Shown piece by piece: positions 62,716 to 64,000 of a DNA stretch of 64,000 nucleotides. The translations under genes and the position numbers were made by a program. Below the pieces are notes generated by a model that saw only the letters and a list, made by a program, of their open reading frames with translations, was not told the DNA's origin and searched no databases. Source of the stretch: Litomosoides sigmodontis (taxonomy: Eukaryota; Nematoda; Chromadorea; Rhabditida; Onchocercidae); assembly GCA_963070105.1 (NCBI GenBank), contig OY718805.1:620001-684000 (forward strand), read 5' to 3'. Every line of letters starts with the position of its first letter. Within the stretch, counting starts at the first letter, position 1.

Positions 62716-64000
62716 AGAAGTCCTTCAGTTACGTATTTCATTTACTCTTTCGAGCAGAGGGAGTTTGCGGATTTTTGTCTCTCGTTATTTGCGTAAATCG
62801 TGCGCTTATATTTGATACATTTAGAAAATTATTCTCAGGAAGTATATTATCCGCAAATTTTTATTTTATTTTAAAACTTTTGTGAAATAATGCTGCCATT
62901 GTAAACTTTTTCATTGAATTTCATCTACCTGTGGTCCATGCAATTGCAATTTATTGTCTTATTTCACCTTTCCTGGAGTTCTTACTGACAGGTTAAAATG
63001 GGCATGGCATTATTTAAAGTTCCTGGGAAATACAATATGGGACATCTATCTTAAATCTCTTAAGGTATTTAGTTAGTTTTACAAGTGTTTTCAAGGATAT
63101 CTATACGGGCCGTTATCATTGTGAGGAAAAAATATTAGCTCTGCGAAAATTTAATGTTTTTAATTTCATACTTTAACGTAGTATAAGGAAAAAAGGAAAC
63201 CTTTTAGATTTGATTGCGACACACCAAAACTGGTATCACTCTTCTTCAGGATTGTAGATCATTGAATACATCTCTTTTGAATCACATGTCATGAAAGAGA
63301 TAGGTGAGTTCATATTCTATATGTATAACAAAAAGTCGCAAAAAGCAACCGAAGTGGCATTAATGTTTCACATCGATCATCGATCGATTATGTCTTGCAG
63401 TGACAAAAGATGTATGCTTACTTCATCTCTACGGTGTTAGAAATTCTCACCGATCACAATTCCTAAGATTTCATTAAATCCCGTGCATTTTAGATACTCA
63501 TTTGTATTTAGTTCAGATTTTTTTTTAATCGCGTCTTTCTCCATTGTTTTTCGGTGTCCGGTTGCTGGCAATACTATCAAATAAATTTTTTTCGAATCCC
63601 CACTTCCTCGTATAAATTCGAAGATTTCAGTCCTCACTGGGCATAACAAACGAGGCAATAGGATTTAATTCGCACCCATAATATGTTACGCATATTATTA
63701 AAAATATCGCCATTTATTTATTGTAAAATTGAGAAAACTCTTTTCTGTGTAGAGTTGTGACCATTATAACAGATAAAGTTTAAATACCCAGACAAGTACA
63801 ACTCTTTTCCCTATTTTTTCATATATTACAAACGAAAGCAAGTATTTCATGATAATTTAGAGCTAATAAATCAAAATTTGTGGAGTGAAGGTCCGCACAT
63901 GAATTTTTAGTGCAGAATTACGGAATTTTTCGAATGCTACAGCAAGCATTTATGCCATGAGCAATATTTGGAAGTAGAAAGATAGACACAGTAGTTCTTT
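62716..64000. other. 3' flank of pqn-85, no gene seen
   Basis: AT-rich sequence without a convincing gene. The frame at 63437-63658 on the complement lacks motif or splice support. The first part probably holds the pqn-85 3' UTR. Confidence 0.55.

Noticed and set aside
1..64000. CRISPR arrays, operon-type bacterial features, viral or transposase genes
   Set aside because: None seen; the sequence is intron-rich nematode nuclear DNA with no recognisable transposase or reverse transcriptase frame.

Overview
The window is AT-rich nuclear DNA from a nematode, most likely a filarial or related spirurid worm. The evidence is genes with many short introns and a strong tttcag 3' splice consensus, TTTTCAG-type acceptors just upstream of several start codons (as expected for spliced-leader trans-splicing), nematode-type proteins (an ABU/PQN-like CxxxC-repeat protein and a glutamine-rich PQN-85/SCC2), and two Cu/Zn superoxide dismutases whose sequence and length are of the Brugia/Onchocerca kind. 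The species cannot be fixed from the sequence alone. Gene models below were built by hand, by matching reading phase across splice sites.

Layout. 1-3880 (+): 3' part of SMG9, a nonsense-mediated decay factor. 6041-8736 (+): SLC35E1-type nucleotide-sugar/triose-phosphate-translocator family transporter. 12579-13515 (+) and 14942-16374 (-): a tail-to-tail pair of Cu/Zn superoxide dismutases, one cytosolic and one with a signal-peptide exon; their last three exons have identical lengths. 19016-23277 (+): secreted protein with six clusters of CxxxC repeats, behind a TATA box. 23.8-30.7 kb: gene-poor stretch with four tRNA genes (Leu-CAA with intron, Val-AAC, Lys-UUU, Ala-UGC) and a few unassigned open frames. 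31824-35786 (-): LIN-54, the CXC-domain DNA-binding subunit of the DREAM/MuvB complex. 37298-40709 (-): ten-exon secreted protein resembling the IgGFc-binding-protein N-terminal domain. 41.8-45.0 kb: debris including three exons of a dynactin p150 (DNC-1-like) copy with an in-frame stop. 46068-62715 (+): the whole PQN-85/Nipped-B/NIPBL (SCC2) cohesin-loader gene, with a glutamine-rich N-terminus and a HEAT-repeat body. 62716-64000: no gene seen.

The genes do not form one pathway. They are mostly housekeeping functions (mRNA surveillance, Golgi transport, cohesin loading, transcriptional repression) mixed with secreted or antioxidant proteins of the worm surface. The most interesting non-protein signals are two strong hairpins (9114-9175, perfect 24-bp stem; 14286-14354, a 31-bp imperfect stem of microRNA-precursor shape) and a 20-bp perfect inverted repeat at 43659-43759.
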